Assembly (NCBI RefSeq): GCF_015687175.1
Contig: NZ_JADPQG010000002.1
Coordinates: 124,001 to 188,000 of the forward strand
Length of the DNA: 64,000 bases
Direction: 5' to 3'
Source of the DNA: Reinekea sp. G2M2-21
GTDB taxonomy: Bacteria; Pseudomonadota; Gammaproteobacteria; Pseudomonadales; Natronospirillaceae
The notes beneath the pieces are model-generated. The model was not told the DNA's origin, did not search any database, and saw only the letters and a program-made list of their open reading frames with translations. Both the position numbers and the translations under genes were made by a program. Below are positions 52,234-61,414 of this stretch, piece by piece (positions within the stretch are counted from its first letter, which is position 1; the number at the start of each line of letters is the position of its first letter).

Positions 52234-54057
52234 ATGCGCAATCGAACAAGAATAGTTAGCGGGTTAACGGGCTGTTTGCTGGTCTCGGCGATGCTGGTGC
52301 CTTCGGCCCAGGCGTTCGACGCAGATCAGTTCTATTACATCGTTAATCAACAAAGCGGCCAGTCTCTGGACGTGAATGGCGCCTCATCAGAAAACGGCGC
52401 CAACGTGCTTCAATGGTCTTACTGGGAAGGCGCACACCAGCAATGGCAGGTAATTGATAACGGCGATGGCTCTCATCGGCTGATCAACCGCAGCAGCGGC
52501 CAAGCGCTGGACGTTGCCGGCCGTTCCGTCCAGGAAAACGCTAATGTGCTGCAATGGCCCTGGAAATCCACCAATAACGCCAACCAGCGCTGGGAAATCC
52601 GCGAACTGGGCGACCAGTCTTTCAGTTTAATGGCACGCCACAGCCAGAAAGCACTGCAGGTGCTGGATGGGTCGACCAGCAGTGGCGCTAATATTGTGCA
52701 GGGCTCTTATTATGGAGCTGCCCACCAGCGCTGGGAAATCCTGCCAGTCGGGCCTGCGATACCGGATCCCCAGGAGCAGCAGGCAGAGGATGCCATTTGG
52801 TTGTCCGGTGCGGTGCGCCAGAACGAACATGGAGGCTTTCAGGGTTCTGCGTATGTGAACTTCGAGCCCAATGAACCAGGCGGCTTTATCCAGTGGCACA
52901 TGGATGTCGAAAGAGCCGGCAACTACAAGCTTGAATTCCGGTATGCTAACGGGGCTGGCGACTCGCGCCCGGGCGACATCCGAATTAACGACCAGTCCGT
53001 AACCAACCTGCACTTCGGGCCGACCGGTGGCTGGGATCGCTGGCAGACAGATTCCGCAACGGTTTACTTCGCCCAGGGTGAAAACAGAATCCGCCTGACA
53101 GGTACCGGTGCGAATGGCGGCGCCAACATCGATTCACTGGCTATTAGTTGGCAAAACGACGACACACCCGTCGAGCCAGAACCGGCACAGATGCTTGGTT
53201 TTGCGACCCTTAACGGCGGTACCATCGGTGGTCAGGGCGGCCGCGAAGTCACCGTCAGCAACCTGGAGGAGTTTGCCCGCTACGCGGACAGCGACGAGCC
53301 TCACATCATTCGTGTTCAGGGCATCATTCCGCTCACGGGCATGGTGCGGGTCGGCTCCAACACGACGGTGTTGGGTGTTGGCAATAACAGCGGCTTCACC
53401 GGCGGTGGACTGGACATTCGGCGCGTGCGCAACGTGATTATTCGCAACCTCAAGCTGTCCTTCAGCCGAGACGACCTCATCAAGGTCAAAGAATCCGAAA
53501 ACATCTGGATCGACCACAATGAACTCTGGAACGACCGCAACCACGACAAGGACTACTACGACGGCCTGGTGGATATCACCCGCGGCAGCAGCTACGTGAC
53601 CGTGTCGTGGAACTACATGCACGACCACATCAAAGGCAGTCTGGTCGGCGCTGGCGATGACCACGGCGATAGCGACCGCGGCCGTCTGAAGGTGACCTAT
53701 CACCATAACCTGTTCGAAAATGTGAGTTCCCGCATCCCAAGCCTGCGTTTCGGCACCGGCCACTTCTACAACAACTTGGTGGTGAACGCAGATTTCGCGA
53801 TCAACTCGCGGATGGGCGCCCAGATGCTGGTAGAGGGCAATATCTTCGATTCGGTAGATTTGCCCATCTCCACCAACCGCTACAGCCGCGAAGACGGCTA
53901 CGTGGTTGAGCGCAATAACCGTTACCTGAACAGTGGCAACAATGAAATCACCCGGACGGGCAGCTTCAGTAGTGCTCCCTACAGTTATTACCTGGACGAA
54001 CTGGACAACCTTGCCGACGTCCTCGCTGATGGCGTGGGGGTGGGTGTCATCCGGTAG
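52234..54057 (+). CDS. secreted pectate lyase (PL1) with ricin-type and CBM6/35-like modules
   Basis: 607 residues. Signal peptide ends at VPSAQA. A ricin-type trefoil (28-170) has SGQSLDVNGASSENGANVLQ repeats. A CBM6/35-like module (about 185-310) has FQGSAYVNFEPNEPGGFIQW. The PL1 beta-helix (about 318-607) has IWIDHNELW, DGLVDITRGSSYVTVSWNYM and the catalytic R-x-P-x-x-R-x-G motif with Arg500 and Arg505 (RIPSLRFG). It cleaves polygalacturonate by beta-elimination using Ca2+. It has its own terminator and is followed by a MalT-like regulator gene. Confidence 0.94.
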   Translation: MRNRTRIVSGLTGCLLVSAMLVPSAQAFDADQFYYIVNQQSGQSLDVNGASSENGANVLQWSYWEGAHQQWQVIDNGDGSHRLINRSSGQALDVAGRSVQENANVLQWPWKSTNNANQRWEIRELGDQSFSLMARHSQKALQVLDGSTSSGANIVQGSYYGAAHQRWEILPVGPAIPDPQEQQAEDAIWLSGAVRQNEHGGFQGSAYVNFEPNEPGGFIQWHMDVERAGNYKLEFRYANGAGDSRPGDIRINDQSVTNLHFGPTGGWDRWQTDSATVYFAQGENRIRLTGTGANGGANIDSLAISWQNDDTPVEPEPAQMLGFATLNGGTIGGQGGREVTVSNLEEFARYADSDEPHIIRVQGIIPLTGMVRVGSNTTVLGVGNNSGFTGGGLDIRRVRNVIIRNLKLSFSRDDLIKVKESENIWIDHNELWNDRNHDKDYYDGLVDITRGSSYVTVSWNYMHDHIKGSLVGAGDDHGDSDRGRLKVTYHHNLFENVSSRIPSLRFGTGHFYNNLVVNADFAINSRMGAQMLVEGNIFDSVDLPISTNRYSREDGYVVERNNRYLNSGNNEITRTGSFSSAPYSYYLDELDNLADVLADGVGVGVIR

Positions 54058-54086
54058 CTGCAAGCTTAAACCTGATCAGTGTTTCT

Positions 54087-54117
54087 AGGGCCAATTTTTG
54101 TATTGGCCCTTTTTTTG
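54087..54117 (+). terminator. Rho-independent terminator of the pectate lyase gene
   Basis: AGGGCCAA (54087-54094) pairs with TTGGCCCT (54103-54110), followed by seven T. It starts 30 bases after the stop. Confidence 0.92.
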
Positions 54118-54204
54118 TGGGCCATCAGAGATCTGCCAATTTCGGTTGCAGGCTTTCCGGGAAGCCAATATCTTAACCATCCAAGCTCATGACACTGATG
54201 AACG

Positions 54205-56892
54205 ATGCTGCTAGCAACCAAACTTCTCAGGCCTGGCCTGCCCGCAGGATTTCTTTCCCGCAACCGCCCGCTTCAGGCCCTGGACGATGCCACTGCCCGC
54301 CAGGTATGCCTGGTTTGCGCGCCCGCCGGGTACGGCAAAACCACACTGCTGGTTGACTGGTTGAAGCAACGCCGAAAACAAGCGGCCTGGCTGTCACTGG
54401 ATGCAGGAGAGAACGACCCCGTGGCTTTCTGGTATGCGTTCTGTTCAGCGCTAGGTCAACTCAATGCCCGTTTCATCAACAATGTCTGGCCCCACTTCGC
54501 CGACACCGGTGAGGGTACCCGCCCCGGCGTTCATCAATTGGTCAACGAGCTTTGGGCCTGGTCCCGCAGTTGGGCCGCCAACGATGCACACTATCTGGTG
54601 ATCGACGACTTCCACACGCTGAGCGATCCAGGCCTGCTGTCGTCCTTTGACTGGTTTCTGGACCATCTGCCAAACAACCTGCGCATCATTCTGGTGTCGC
54701 GCACACAGCCCGACCTTGGTCTTGCGAGGCGTCGCCTGGCCGGAAGCTATCAGATGATCGGTGAAGCTCAGCTGAGATTCTGTCGCGAAGGCACCGAGGA
54801 ACTGTTTGCCGAACGATTCAACCTGGTACTGTCAGCGGATCAGATTCAGCAGATTCTGGCTCGCACAGAAGGCTGGGCGGTTGCCCTGCATCTCACAGGC
54901 CTGGCCTGGCAGGAGCAGGGACATTACGGCCAGCTTCCAGAACCCGCGCGGCATGAGGCACAGGGATTATCCGATTATCTGATGAATGAACTGTTCCAGC
55001 GTCAGCCGGACGCCGTCCAGTCGTTCTTGATCCACGTGGCCCGGCTTCCTCGCTTTTCGGCAGGGCTTTGCAGTGCGCTGCTGCAACGCGAGGACAGCGA
55101 GGCAATGGTGGAATACCTGGTTCGACATAACCTGCTGGTGCAGGCATTGGACGACCGACATGAGTGGTTCCGGTTACATGATCTGTTCCGCGACTGGCTG
55201 AACAGCATGCCGCTTCCAGCCACCCGGGAACACGCCCTTCGCCAACGCGCAGCCCGTTGGTTGGAAAATCAGGGTTACACCTATGAAGCCTTCGAGCAAT
55301 GGGTCGCGTTGAGCGACTGGAGCAGCGCCGCCCGTCTGGTCACCCTGCATTTTTTGCTGTGGTGGCAGCAGGGCTGGCTGCCCAGGGCCGAGAGATGCCT
55401 GCAGCAGTTCCCCCGCGCCTGGCTAGCCGCAAACCCCTGGCTTCGGTATCTGGAAGGGTTCATTCTGTTTCAGCGTGGTGAGCTGATTAATGCGGCTCAG
55501 GCGCTGCGCGAAGCGGAACATTGCTTCAGCCATCATCCATACTGGGCTCCGGAAGAAGAGCCGCTCTTCCCGGCAGGACAATCCTTGCCCGACGTTGTAC
55601 GAGCTGAATTCCCCCTGCATATGGCCTCTTTACGGGCCCATATTGCCAGGCTCGGAGGAGATATCCAGACCGCTATGGCGCTGTCCAAAGGGCTTAGCGA
55701 CGAGGCACAGTTTTCTGATTCGCCATTGCTGGATTGGACGCTTGCCGGCTGCTGCACCGATCAGTTTTACCGGATGAATCTGCCATTGGCCCGTGATTTC
55801 GGCTTCAGGGCCATCCATCAGGCGCGGCGTAATCAGAATGCATCCTGCCAAATTGTCAGCCTTATCTGGCTGGTGACAAGCCTGGTTCAACAGGGCGAAC
55901 ACAGGGACGCCATGGCCTGGATCGATCGAACGCAGGAAGCGATTGGCCCGAGATGGAAAAACAATGTGTGGGCGCCCAACCTGTATTGCCAGCGAGCCCT
56001 GATTCTGCGCGAGCAGAACAAGCTCGAAGCCGCGGCCGAATCACTGAACCAGGCCTTCACCATGGCAACGGACCAGCTAATGCCCCAATGCCTGGTGTAT
56101 TTTGAGTTTCTGCGCTGGCACATTGCCCTGAACCGCGGCGATTTCGACACGGCGGAACAAGCCATTGAGCAGATTGAGTACTGGCATTCTCGCCAGGATG
56201 TTCAGCACTGGCACTACACGGTTCTTGAGCCGGACCTGATGCGCGCTCTGCTTCGTGCCGCCCAGGGGCAGATAGACACTCTGCTGGCATGGACCCACCA
56301 CTTTGACCCCAACTTGCCCGACATGCCTACCTGGCTCGACTTTGCCCGGCTGGCGGTGTGGTTGCGCGTGCAGGTTGATCTGGGTGGCGATATCGCAGAT
56401 CCGCTGTCACACTTCCGGGAACAGGCGAAGGCTGGCAATGTGATCACCTGGCAAACCAAGGCCGCCCTGCTGGACTATCGCCTTGCACAGCGGGAAGATC
56501 GGCCGTCGGCCCGGCAATTCATGCATCAGGCTCTGTGGCTTTCCGTTCAGCACGACCAGTTGCGCACCTTTCTAGATGATGGTCCGGGTCTGGCATCAGG
56601 ACTGCAGGATTGCCTTGAGGATCAGGGAGTGGCCAAGGAGGCAGGCCGGATTCTCGCTGCTATGGGTGTGGATGTGCCAAGGCAGGCGGAGGCCAACGAT
56701 CCTCTGAGCGACCGGGAACGGCAGGTACTTGCCCTCCTGGAATCCGGCATGAGCAATCCGGAATTGGCCCGGGAATTAGGAATTTCACTGTCTACAGTCA
56801 AGGCGCATCTGCGAAACATATTCGTGAAGCTTGGCGTTAAAAACCGGACCCAGGCGATTTCCCGGGCCGGGAAGTTTGGCTTTGTGTGCTAG
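54205..56892 (+). CDS. MalT-like LuxR-family ATP-dependent regulator
   Basis: 895 residues. N-terminal STAND ATPase with Walker [12 protein letters not shown] (about 36-46) and Walker B-like [11 protein letters not shown] helical repeat middle (about 400-800) follows, then a C-terminal LuxR HTH (about 830-893) with [18 protein letters not shown] and [20 protein letters not shown]. Such proteins activate genes when ATP and a sugar-type inducer bind. Next to pectate lyase it is probably the regulator of pectin use; target sites are not identified. GC-rich codons match the two lyase-type genes and contrast with neighbours. Confidence 0.93.
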   Translation: MLLATKLLRPGLPAGFLSRNRPLQALDDATARQVCLVCAPAGYGKTTLLVDWLKQRRKQAAWLSLDAGENDPVAFWYAFCSALGQLNARFINNVWPHFADTGEGTRPGVHQLVNELWAWSRSWAANDAHYLVIDDFHTLSDPGLLSSFDWFLDHLPNNLRIILVSRTQPDLGLARRRLAGSYQMIGEAQLRFCREGTEELFAERFNLVLSADQIQQILARTEGWAVALHLTGLAWQEQGHYGQLPEPARHEAQGLSDYLMNELFQRQPDAVQSFLIHVARLPRFSAGLCSALLQREDSEAMVEYLVRHNLLVQALDDRHEWFRLHDLFRDWLNSMPLPATREHALRQRAARWLENQGYTYEAFEQWVALSDWSSAARLVTLHFLLWWQQGWLPRAERCLQQFPRAWLAANPWLRYLEGFILFQRGELINAAQALREAEHCFSHHPYWAPEEEPLFPAGQSLPDVVRAEFPLHMASLRAHIARLGGDIQTAMALSKGLSDEAQFSDSPLLDWTLAGCCTDQFYRMNLPLARDFGFRAIHQARRNQNASCQIVSLIWLVTSLVQQGEHRDAMAWIDRTQEAIGPRWKNNVWAPNLYCQRALILREQNKLEAAAESLNQAFTMATDQLMPQCLVYFEFLRWHIALNRGDFDTAEQAIEQIEYWHSRQDVQHWHYTVLEPDLMRALLRAAQGQIDTLLAWTHHFDPNLPDMPTWLDFARLAVWLRVQVDLGGDIADPLSHFREQAKAGNVITWQTKAALLDYRLAQREDRPSARQFMHQALWLSVQHDQLRTFLDDGPGLASGLQDCLEDQGVAKEAGRILAAMGVDVPRQAEANDPLSDRERQVLALLESGMSNPELARELGISLSTVKAHLRNIFVKLGVKNRTQAISRAGKFGFVC

Positions 56893-57095
56893 CCCCGAGT
56901 GATGGAGCCATGCTGTTCATCATACGCGTTGTCCCGCAATCGCTGGTGAACGACATTGGTGGAGCCAACAGCACCTGAATACACACTGACCCCAAGAACC
57001 AATAACGTTGCCCACAACCGCGAGCGGTAGTGAGTCGAAGGCCCACCCGCAGCAACGCGAAGGGGTATTAAAGGGCCTAGTGTTGCTGGTCCTTG

Positions 57096-57250
57096 TTAAC
57101 AATTTAGTATTACATCGAACTCTTTCCATGAATAGAGGAAAACCGGTACAACAGTACCATCCGGTGCTTTCCATGAATCTGCTCTAGTTTTTCTTCCACC
57201 TAAACGAGAATAAAACTTCTGTGCTCGTTGATTGTGTTGAGTAACTAACA
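57096..57250 (-). pseudogene. C-terminal GNAT acetyltransferase remnant
   Basis: On the minus strand the frame LVTQHNQRAQKFYSRLGGRK continues TRADSWKAPDGTVVPVFLYS and ends at TAA (57098-57096). N-x-x-A-x-x-F-Y-x-x-L-G-G is the classic GNAT C-terminal motif. The rest of the gene is missing. The break coincides with the start of repeat copy F at about 57250, so the repeat or an associated deletion removed the N-terminal part. Confidence 0.7.
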
Positions 57251-57640
57251 AGCCAAAGCAGATGCGACGGAACAGCTATTTACGCCAAAGTCGGCAATGG
57301 CTTTCGATAAGCTCGTTATTGAAAGGTGTGACAGAAATTGACCGAAGAAATGTCTATCAAGAAGGCAAGTCACACGGCCGTTTCACCGCCTTTCAAACGA
57401 CCACGCGAAGCAATTTACGTTTCACAGGTTGGTCAAGCAGGGATGCTTGAACAAGTGAGCTGGAAATGGCGGTCCGACGTTTCGGTGGCCGTCGTGAACG
57501 ACCTGTCGAAGACGAAATTGAGAAGTGTGATCAGTCGTTTGTGGCGGCGGCTGGGATTGTTAAGGGCCGAGCCCGAATCGTCGGACCGGTTCGGCCCTTG
57601 ACGGCGAAAATTTTCCAATGACACCAAATGACCGAATGAT
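57247..57640 (+). repeat. dispersed repeat family, copy F
   Basis: Begins with the end of block 1 (AAGCCAAAGCAGATGCGACG, TATTTACGCC) and continues through a full block 2 (CCTTTCAAACGACCACGCG, CAAGCAGGGATGCTTG, GGCGGCGGCTGGGATTG). Its left edge is the break point of the GNAT remnant. It borders the right side of the pectin island. Confidence 0.85.
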
Positions 57641-57679
57641 GCAAAAACTTCAGGGCGCAAAAAGAATTCAGCTTTCAAA

Positions 57680-57880
57680 GATCCTCTTGGAAAAGAAAAA
57701 CTGAATTATTTGCCCGCTCAAACACCAAAAGCAAGTGCTAAAAAGATAGCGCGACCGCCCTCGTGCCTCGGTTGTTTGCTCCTACCTATCGAATCAAATT
57801 CCACTTTCTTATAAAAGTAAAAACCATTCAATCACATCTGCTTTAGCTGCGTTAACTGGCGGGTTGAAGTCATGCCGCTA
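57680..57880 (-). repeat. dispersed repeat family, degenerate copy G
   Basis: Reverse third block (CGACCGCCCTCGTGCCTCGG at about 57755) plus a decayed start of block 1 (TCACATCTGCTTTAGCTGCG). It lies head to head with copy F. After it only ~100 bases precede the HD-GYP gene. Confidence 0.7.
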
Positions 57881-57981
57881 ACGGCGTTACAGGCCTTTGT
57901 GAATCTTTGTTGCCAGCTTTGTGATTTTGGAAAAATCCGGTCTACACTTGGTCATATTGAACGCTACGCGTCGAGGATTCT

Positions 57982-59283
57982 ATGTTCCAGCCCGCCTCAA
58001 TGACGATCGATTTACGTCAAATGATTCTCGCTATCGAAACGGCGGTGTCGTTGGTGGGTATGAACGATACCAATCATGGTAAACGGGTGGGGTATATTGC
58101 CAGTCAGATCTCTTCGGGGCTGGGTCAATCCGATGACGAGATTCAGGCTATTTTCGAACTGGGCATGCTGCACGATTGTGGTGTGTCTACGGAACAGATG
58201 CATTCGAATCTGGTGAATCATTTCGATTGGAGCGATGCGCACATTCATTGTGAGATCGGGTACCGGTTGTTAAAAGATTTTGTACCACTGGAGAAGTATG
58301 CGTTGCCGATTCTTTATCATCACACGCCCTGGGAGAAGCTGAAAACGTTAGATTTGCCGGACGAGATTAAACGTAAGGCGAATCTGATTTTCCTGTCTGA
58401 CCGGGTGGATGTTCTGGCGGCAACGCATTACGACAGCGATATTCTCATTGTCCGTGATGAGATTCTGGCTTCTATCAATTCGTATCGGGAAACGTATTTC
58501 GATCCGTTTCTGATCGATGCCTTTGCGCTGGTAGAAGCCTCTGAAGCCTTCTGGATTACGCTGTCGGATCGGCACATTACGCGTTATACGTGGGATATGG
58601 GTCAGTTCTCCAGCAGCGAGCCATTGTCGTTAAAGCAAATCAAACAGCTGTCGCTGATCATGTCTTATATCGTTGACCAGAAGAGCGCTTTCACGGCGCA
58701 GCATTCGGCCCGTGTGGCGGATTTGGCAAAGTTTCTGGCTTACAGGTACGGCCTGACCGATTACTTGTGCGACAAGGTGGAAATCGCCGGTCTGTTGCAT
58801 GATTTGGGTAAGTTACACACGCCGGATCATATTCTGGAAAAACCAGGGCCGCTGAATGCGGAGGAACTGGCAATCATGAATCAACACAGTTACGAGACCT
58901 TCGAAATTCTGCGGCACATCAGTGGTTTGGGGGATGTCGCGGAGTGGGCGGCGTTTCATCACGAGGGCGTCAACGGTTTGGGGTACCCGTTCCATTTAAA
59001 AGATAGTGAGTTAAGCATTGAAGCTCGCATCATCGCGGTGGCCGATATTTTCCAGGCGCTGGTGCAGGACCGGCCATACCGCAAAGGAATGACGGAGCAA
59101 GAAGTCCTGGAGATTCTCGATGGCATGGCGCAGTCCGGCAAGTTGGATGTTGAAGTCGTCGGCATAGCCGAACGCCACAGCGCGGAGTGCTTTAACATCG
59201 CGAAGGGTACCAGCGAAAAGGGCAACAGGAATTCGATTGATCTGTTTGCACCGTTACCCGAAACCGTCCCTGCCTGGTGTTAA
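57982..59283 (+). CDS. HD/HD-GYP double-domain c-di-GMP phosphodiesterase
   Basis: 433 residues. An N-terminal HD domain (about 20-190) has HGKRVGYIASQI, MLHDCGVS and YHHTPWEKL. The C-terminal HD-GYP domain (about 225-400) has HSARVADLAKFLAYRYGL, GLLHDLGKLHTPDHILEKPG, FHHEGVNGLGYP with the GYP triad, and VADIFQALVQDRPYR. It should linearise c-di-GMP. Convergent with kynU, 2 bases apart. Confidence 0.92.
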   Translation: MFQPASMTIDLRQMILAIETAVSLVGMNDTNHGKRVGYIASQISSGLGQSDDEIQAIFELGMLHDCGVSTEQMHSNLVNHFDWSDAHIHCEIGYRLLKDFVPLEKYALPILYHHTPWEKLKTLDLPDEIKRKANLIFLSDRVDVLAATHYDSDILIVRDEILASINSYRETYFDPFLIDAFALVEASEAFWITLSDRHITRYTWDMGQFSSSEPLSLKQIKQLSLIMSYIVDQKSAFTAQHSARVADLAKFLAYRYGLTDYLCDKVEIAGLLHDLGKLHTPDHILEKPGPLNAEELAIMNQHSYETFEILRHISGLGDVAEWAAFHHEGVNGLGYPFHLKDSELSIEARIIAVADIFQALVQDRPYRKGMTEQEVLEILDGMAQSGKLDVEVVGIAERHSAECFNIAKGTSEKGNRNSIDLFAPLPETVPAWC

Positions 59284-59285
59284 TG

Positions 59286-60458
59286 TCATGCGGTCGCGCA
59301 GCGGTGTAATTCTGCCACGGCGGCCATTAATTGCGCTTCGGTAATGTACGGTGCTGGTCCAATCCTCAGGTTGTTCTGCCGTGAATCGGTGAAAATATTT
59401 TTCTCACGCAAGGCACTGACCAGCGCGGCGGCACGTTCAGTTTTTAACACTAAAAAACCACCACGTTGTTCTATGTTGTCATCAGGCAACTGAATGTCTT
59501 GCGGCCAAGCATAGCGATGAAGTTCACGCAACAGCACGCGCAGCTGTGCTTGATTGATGGCGCGCAGAGTGTCGACGTGCAACCCTTGTTGATTGAAAAA
59601 TTCGATCACGCTGGCGGCCCGGTAATGGCTGGTTGGGTCGTAGGTTGAACCCTCAAACGCCCAGCGACCAGTGCCGTACTGCACGGCTTGACCTGGCGCC
59701 TGATTCAGGTTGGCAAACTCGGCATACCAGCCGGTAACAACAGGTCGCCAATCGCATTGTTTCGGCACTCGTAAAAAGCAATTGCCTTCCCCAAACTGGC
59801 AGTATTTGTAGCCGCCGCCGACCACAAACACATCGTGCAGTTCATGGTCGTCCATTGAAAATGGGACAACATTCACGAGGTGGTAGGCATCCAGCAGTAG
59901 CGGAATGGCCTGAGTTCGCAATTGGCGGGCGAGCGAATCGATGTGCGGCACAATCTCGCTGGTTTTGAACATGACCATGGAGCACATGACTGCGGCGGTT
60001 TTGGAGTCGACTTCTGCCAGCAGGCGGTCGGCTAACGTTGCGACCGGTTGTGACGCAACCTTGACCACGTCGATGTTGGTTTCATTCAGGCGGTCCAGCA
60101 ACCGGCGCATGGAGTGAAACTCGCCGTCGGTGGTGATGATTTTTGCGTGTGCTTGCAGCGGTAAAGCGGATAGCCAGCGCACCAGCAATTCCTGAGTGTT
60201 GGTGCCCAACACGATCTCGCCATGCCGGTCGCCTAACCGGTCCAGATAAAACTGGCGCAGGGTATCGGCTTTGGCAAAGGCTTTGTCCCATTTGTCGTCG
60301 ACCCATTGGGCGGCGTCATCAAAGGCGTCCAATTGCGCCGCTCGGGCAACATCCGGCCAGGCCTGATGCGAATGGCCTGTGAGCAAAATGCGTTCATTAA
60401 CCCGAAAATGTTTGTAGTGCGCCTGCAGGGCTTCGGCGCGTGCATTCCAATTGTCCAT
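59286..60458 (-). CDS. kynU: kynureninase-family PLP enzyme
   Basis: 390 residues from the ATG at 60458, 11 bases after the kynA stop; the frame continuing to 60614 overlaps kynA. It is a class-V aminotransferase-fold protein: ITTDGEFHSMRRLLDRL, LLLDAYHLVNVVPFSMDD, and the PLP lysine in VGGGYKYCQFGEGNCFLRVP. RWAFEGSTYDPTSHYRAA follows. It would hydrolyse kynurenine to anthranilate and alanine. The Lys region differs from textbook kynureninase (SYKYL type), so the substrate rests on the pairing with kynA. Confidence 0.85.
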   Translation of the reverse strand: MDNWNARAEALQAHYKHFRVNERILLTGHSHQAWPDVARAAQLDAFDDAAQWVDDKWDKAFAKADTLRQFYLDRLGDRHGEIVLGTNTQELLVRWLSALPLQAHAKIITTDGEFHSMRRLLDRLNETNIDVVKVASQPVATLADRLLAEVDSKTAAVMCSMVMFKTSEIVPHIDSLARQLRTQAIPLLLDAYHLVNVVPFSMDDHELHDVFVVGGGYKYCQFGEGNCFLRVPKQCDWRPVVTGWYAEFANLNQAPGQAVQYGTGRWAFEGSTYDPTSHYRAASVIEFFNQQGLHVDTLRAINQAQLRVLLRELHRYAWPQDIQLPDDNIEQRGGFLVLKTERAAALVSALREKNIFTDSRQNNLRIGPAPYITEAQLMAAVAELHRCATA

Positions 60459-60469
60459 GCGCTTAACCT

Positions 60470-61249
60470 CTACAGTGCGGAGCGGATTTCCCACAAGTCT
60501 GGGAAGACCGGTTTGAACAGAGTTTGCTGTAAATAAGCCGCGCCACTGCTGCCGCCGCTGCCCATTTTCGCACCAATGGTGCGCTGCACCATTTTCACAT
60601 GGCGGTAACGCCATTCTTGCAGACCTTCATCAAGATCCACCAGCAGTTCACAGAGTTCAGAGAGGTTGTGGTTGGTGCGGTACAGTTCAATCAGTACCTG
60701 CTGAACCTGCTCGTTTTCAACCGTCGCTTCGGTCACGGGCTTGGTTAATTCCGTTTCCGGAATGGCGTAACCGTGTCGGGCCAACAGCTGCACGAACACC
60801 TGCCAGACCGACGGTGTTTGCAAACAATCTTCCAGTAACTTGCGCCCTACGGAACCTTCCGGTTGAAACGTCAAGGGTTGTTCGCGTTTGTAGCCGAGTA
60901 GAAACTCAAATGCGCGGAATTGATAAGATTGAAACCCGCTGGAGGAGTCCAACCGGTGCCGGAAACTGTCGAACTCCAGCGGCGTCATGGTTTCCAGAAT
61001 ATCCACCTGACCCACCAACGTTTTCATGATTTTCAAAATGCGTTTCAATACATGGAAACTGCGAGAAATGTCGTCTGCCTGCATGCGGCCCATTAAGAAC
61101 CGGGTTTCATGCAGCAGTTGCTTAAACCATAGCTCATAGGTTTGGTGAATCACGATAAACAGCATTTCGTCGTGTTCCGGCGGCTCCGAACGCAAGGCTT
61201 GCAGGTCCAGCAGGTCGTCAATTTTCAGGTAATCAGCGTAGGTCAACAT
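60470..61249 (-). CDS. kynA: tryptophan 2,3-dioxygenase
   Basis: 259 residues. The family is unmistakable: LTYADYLKIDDLLDLQALRS, HDEMLFIVIHQTYELWFKQL, SGFQSYQFRAFEFLLGY and a C-terminal WRYRHVKMVQRTIGAKMGSG with the heme-ligand His. It opens the indole ring of tryptophan with O2 to N-formylkynurenine. It heads a two-gene unit with kynU; the formamidase (kynB) is not in the window. Confidence 0.97.
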   Translation of the reverse strand: MLTYADYLKIDDLLDLQALRSEPPEHDEMLFIVIHQTYELWFKQLLHETRFLMGRMQADDISRSFHVLKRILKIMKTLVGQVDILETMTPLEFDSFRHRLDSSSGFQSYQFRAFEFLLGYKREQPLTFQPEGSVGRKLLEDCLQTPSVWQVFVQLLARHGYAIPETELTKPVTEATVENEQVQQVLIELYRTNHNLSELCELLVDLDEGLQEWRYRHVKMVQRTIGAKMGSGGSSGAAYLQQTLFKPVFPDLWEIRSAL

Positions 61250-61414
61250 AGAATTCTTTTTATTAGCTGTGAAAGTGCCTTACAGACTATCTAATATGAC
61301 GGGGAATATCTTCCGTGGATGCGACTTATTCTTATCGGCTTTATGGCAAATAATGCTGACACTTGAGGCGGCCTTGAACTATGCTGAAACTTAGTTATTT
61401 GTTGAGTTCGTGCA

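Noticed and set aside
53134-54063. 309-codon minus-strand frame opposite the pectate lyase
   Set aside because: A shadow of the strong lyase gene; its Val/Ala/His-rich product has no domain.
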